From the NCBI RefSeq assembly GCF_900103985.1, contig NZ_FNIE01000002.1:310001-374000 (forward strand): a DNA stretch of 64,000 nt. The letters are read 5' to 3'. This DNA comes from Actinacidiphila guanduensis. Its GTDB lineage: Bacteria > Actinomycetota > Actinomycetes > Streptomycetales > Streptomycetaceae. Positions 62,481 through 64,000 of the stretch are shown here, in pieces (within the stretch, counting starts at the first letter, position 1; every line of letters begins with the position of its first letter). The notes beneath the pieces were generated by a model. That model was not told the origin of the DNA and made no database searches. It saw only the letters and a list, made by a program, of their open reading frames with translations. A program made the position numbers and the translations under genes.

Positions 62481-64000
62481 CGCGGGCCCTCCTCGGGCGA
62501 GTGCAGCGCCCACCAAGCGGCGAGCCCCAGCACGACAGCGGTCAACGGCGTGACAGGGCCCCCGATGTCGGCGTACAGGAAGTCCACGCACTGCCACAGC
62601 AGCAGCCCGACCGCGGCGAGCCCGGACCCGACCGATGCCGCACGGCCCCCGGCATGCCGCCACCCCGTGGGCGTACCAGTCGCCTGTCGTGCCACCTCGC
62701 CGTCGAGCGGCCGGGCGGCCGAAGCACCGGACCCGCCGACCGACGCCCATGCCGGGCCACCCTTTTCGGAGTGCGGACCGCCGAACGGCCCCGTGCCCCC
62801 TGCGAACTGCCCCGTGGCCGACACCCCGTCGAACGCCGCGGCCGCCTTCAGGTCCACGGACGGCACCCCATGAGGGCCCACCCCGGCGAACCACCCAAAC
62901 GCGGAGCCCGGTTCGCGTCCTCGTCCCGCGAGCGGCCGTACCGGCAGCTCGCCTTCGGGCCGCGTACCGGGGAAACGGGCCACGGTGGCGTCCTGTTCGG
63001 GTGTGCTGCCGGCTGTCCGCCCGCCCCTGGGCTCCTGGGCGCCCAATCGCCGCGCCGCCGAGGCGGCCTCCTGCCCCCGGCCGGCGAACGGCCCTGCCGG
63101 TAGCTCGCCTTGGCGCCCCGGGCCCGCGAACGGCCCCGCTGGCAGTTCACCTTCGCGGCCCGGCTCCGCATACGGTTCCGCCGACAGTTCGCCGTGGTGC
63201 CCAAGATCCACGTACGGCCGTGTCGGAAGCTCGCCTTCGTGTCCCACGTCCCCGAACGACCGCCCCGACAGCTCACCTTCGTGCCCCGGGGCCACCAACC
63301 GGCCGCCGGAGGGCCCGACTTCAAGCCAACGGCCCGCGAGCCCTTCGCCCGCGCGCTCCGGCGTGCCCAACGGCCCCCGGGCGAAGCCCGCTTCGTGCTT
63401 CCGGGCCCAGGGCACGCCCACGCTCCCCTTGACCGCTGCTCGCTTCGCCGTTCGCAGGCGGCCCGCTCCTGCCGCGAGCAGGCACGCCCAGGAACCCGTG
63501 AGCAGGGCGCAGCCCACCAGGCCCTGTTCGGACAGGGCCAGCAGGTACATGTTGTGCGGGGAGAGGAGGGGTTCGCGGGTGAAGTGGCCCGCCGCGCTGT
63601 CGGTGTCGCTGGCCGAGTCCAGGGCGAGGGAGGCGTGGGAGTCGCGTTCGTCGGGGAAGCGCTTGAGGCCGACGCCCGTGGCCGGATGCTCGCGCCACAT
63701 CGAGACGGCGGCCGACCAGAGGGTGTAGCGGTCGGTGACCGAGGGGTCGGGGGCGCTGGTGACCTGGGTGATGCTGGCGAGGCGCTCGCTCAGCATGCCC
63801 GAACCCGCGCCGAGGCCGCCCACCAGCACCACACCGCAGGCCGCGGCGACGGCCAGCACCCGTACGGCCTGGCGGCGGCCGGCGAGCAGGGTGAGCACCA
63901 GCAGCACGGCCGCCGTCGCGATCCAGGTGCCGCGGCTGAAGGAGACCGTGAGCGGTACGAGCAGCGCCAGCGCGCACCCCGCCGCCGTCAGCCGCGGCGC
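62477..64000 (-). CDS. O-antigen-ligase-type polymerase with a large repeat loop (5' end outside window)
   Basis: The frame is open to the right edge of the window, so the N-terminus is not seen. The Wzy_C ligase core is visible: TVSFSRGTWIATAA (~residues 19-32 of the visible part), a periplasmic domain with VTDRYTLWSAAVSMWREHPA and the catalytic-region PHNMYLLALSEQGLVG, then a helix. After that comes an unusual ~200-residue hydrophilic insert with five tandem 14-residue units (GHEGELxxxPyxxx, bases ~63075-63290). Two final helices follow (VGLLLWQCVDFLYADIGG and LTAVVLGLAAWWALH). It would ligate or polymerise lipid-linked glycan units. Confidence 0.85.
   Translation of the reverse strand, partial: APRLTAAGCALALLVPLTVSFSRGTWIATAAVLLVLTLLAGRRQAVRVLAVAAACGVVLVGGLGAGSGMLSERLASITQVTSAPDPSVTDRYTLWSAAVSMWREHPATGVGLKRFPDERDSHASLALDSASDTDSAAGHFTREPLLSPHNMYLLALSEQGLVGCALLTGSWACLLAAGAGRLRTAKRAAVKGSVGVPWARKHEAGFARGPLGTPERAGEGLAGRWLEVGPSGGRLVAPGHEGELSGRSFGDVGHEGELPTRPYVDLGHHGELSAEPYAEPGREGELPAGPFAGPGRQGELPAGPFAGRGQEAASAARRLGAQEPRGGRTAGSTPEQDATVARFPGTRPEGELPVRPLAGRGREPGSAFGWFAGVGPHGVPSVDLKAAAAFDGVSATGQFAGGTGPFGGPHSEKGGPAWASVGGSGASAARPLDGEVARQATGTPTGWRHAGGRAASVGSGLAAVGLLLWQCVDFLYADIGGPVTPLTAVVLGLAAWWALHSPEEGPR

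Overview
The window is very GC-rich actinobacterial DNA and almost certainly comes from a Streptomyces or close relative. The evidence is short-leader or leaderless genes, GTGA/ATGA-coupled operons, a chaplin, a subtilisin-inhibitor (SSI) protein, a melC1-melC2 tyrosinase operon, two tandem SigF/SigN-type sigma factors, and small secreted proteins. No replication origin, rRNA or intact phage is visible.

Bases 1-8,350 form a defence and mobile region. It holds the C-terminal part of a STAND/NACHT-like NTPase, a decayed 0.8 kb stretch, and a two-gene unit on the minus strand encoding a HEPN protein and a PD-(D/E)xK nuclease. Next come the 3' piece of a tRNA-Ser(UGA) gene (an attachment-site scar), the last ~60 codons of a tyrosine integrase, and an excisionase-like gene. 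That gene abuts a type I-E cas3 broken just after its first helicase motifs. Beyond cas3 lies a 45-repeat CRISPR array with its leader at the right end. No other cas gene is present, so the array appears orphaned by the integration/deletion event, or depends on Cas proteins encoded elsewhere.

Bases 8,600-34,350 are chromosomal. They carry a histidine phosphatase followed by decaying tandem repeats, secreted proteins, an ECF sigma factor, an acyl-CoA ligase, and a 1470-residue PAS/degenerate-kinase/receiver protein. The SSI protein, tRNA-Ser(GCU), a CopD-family protein behind an iron box, and tRNA-Arg(ACG) follow. The rest is a NarL-type two-component pair, an XRE/DUF6879 cluster, a methyltransferase, and an OmpR-type pair whose kinase has 11 decapeptide repeats at its N-terminus.

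Bases 34,350-51,560 are conserved Streptomyces core: an F420/PPOX-type oxidoreductase, two aldo/keto reductases, the sigN- and sigF-like genes, a translationally coupled ECF-sigma operon, tRNA-Ser(CGA), tadA with its partner, upp, a LytR_C-domain protein, a DUF1992 protein, lipoproteins, a DUF5949 protein and a short chaplin.

Bases 51,700-64,000 hold the melanin operon, then an extracellular-polysaccharide locus. A secreted GH26-like hydrolase on the plus strand faces a coupled minus-strand operon. Its order is O-antigen ligase (open at the right edge), MurJ/MviN-type flippase, polysaccharide deacetylase, glycosyltransferase, Wzz-like chain-length protein and GNAT/FemAB-like acyltransferase. 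Together these could polymerise, export, trim and modify a surface glycan. Several of these proteins carry large in-frame tandem-repeat expansions, which match the decayed tandem repeats found in intergenic DNA across the window.
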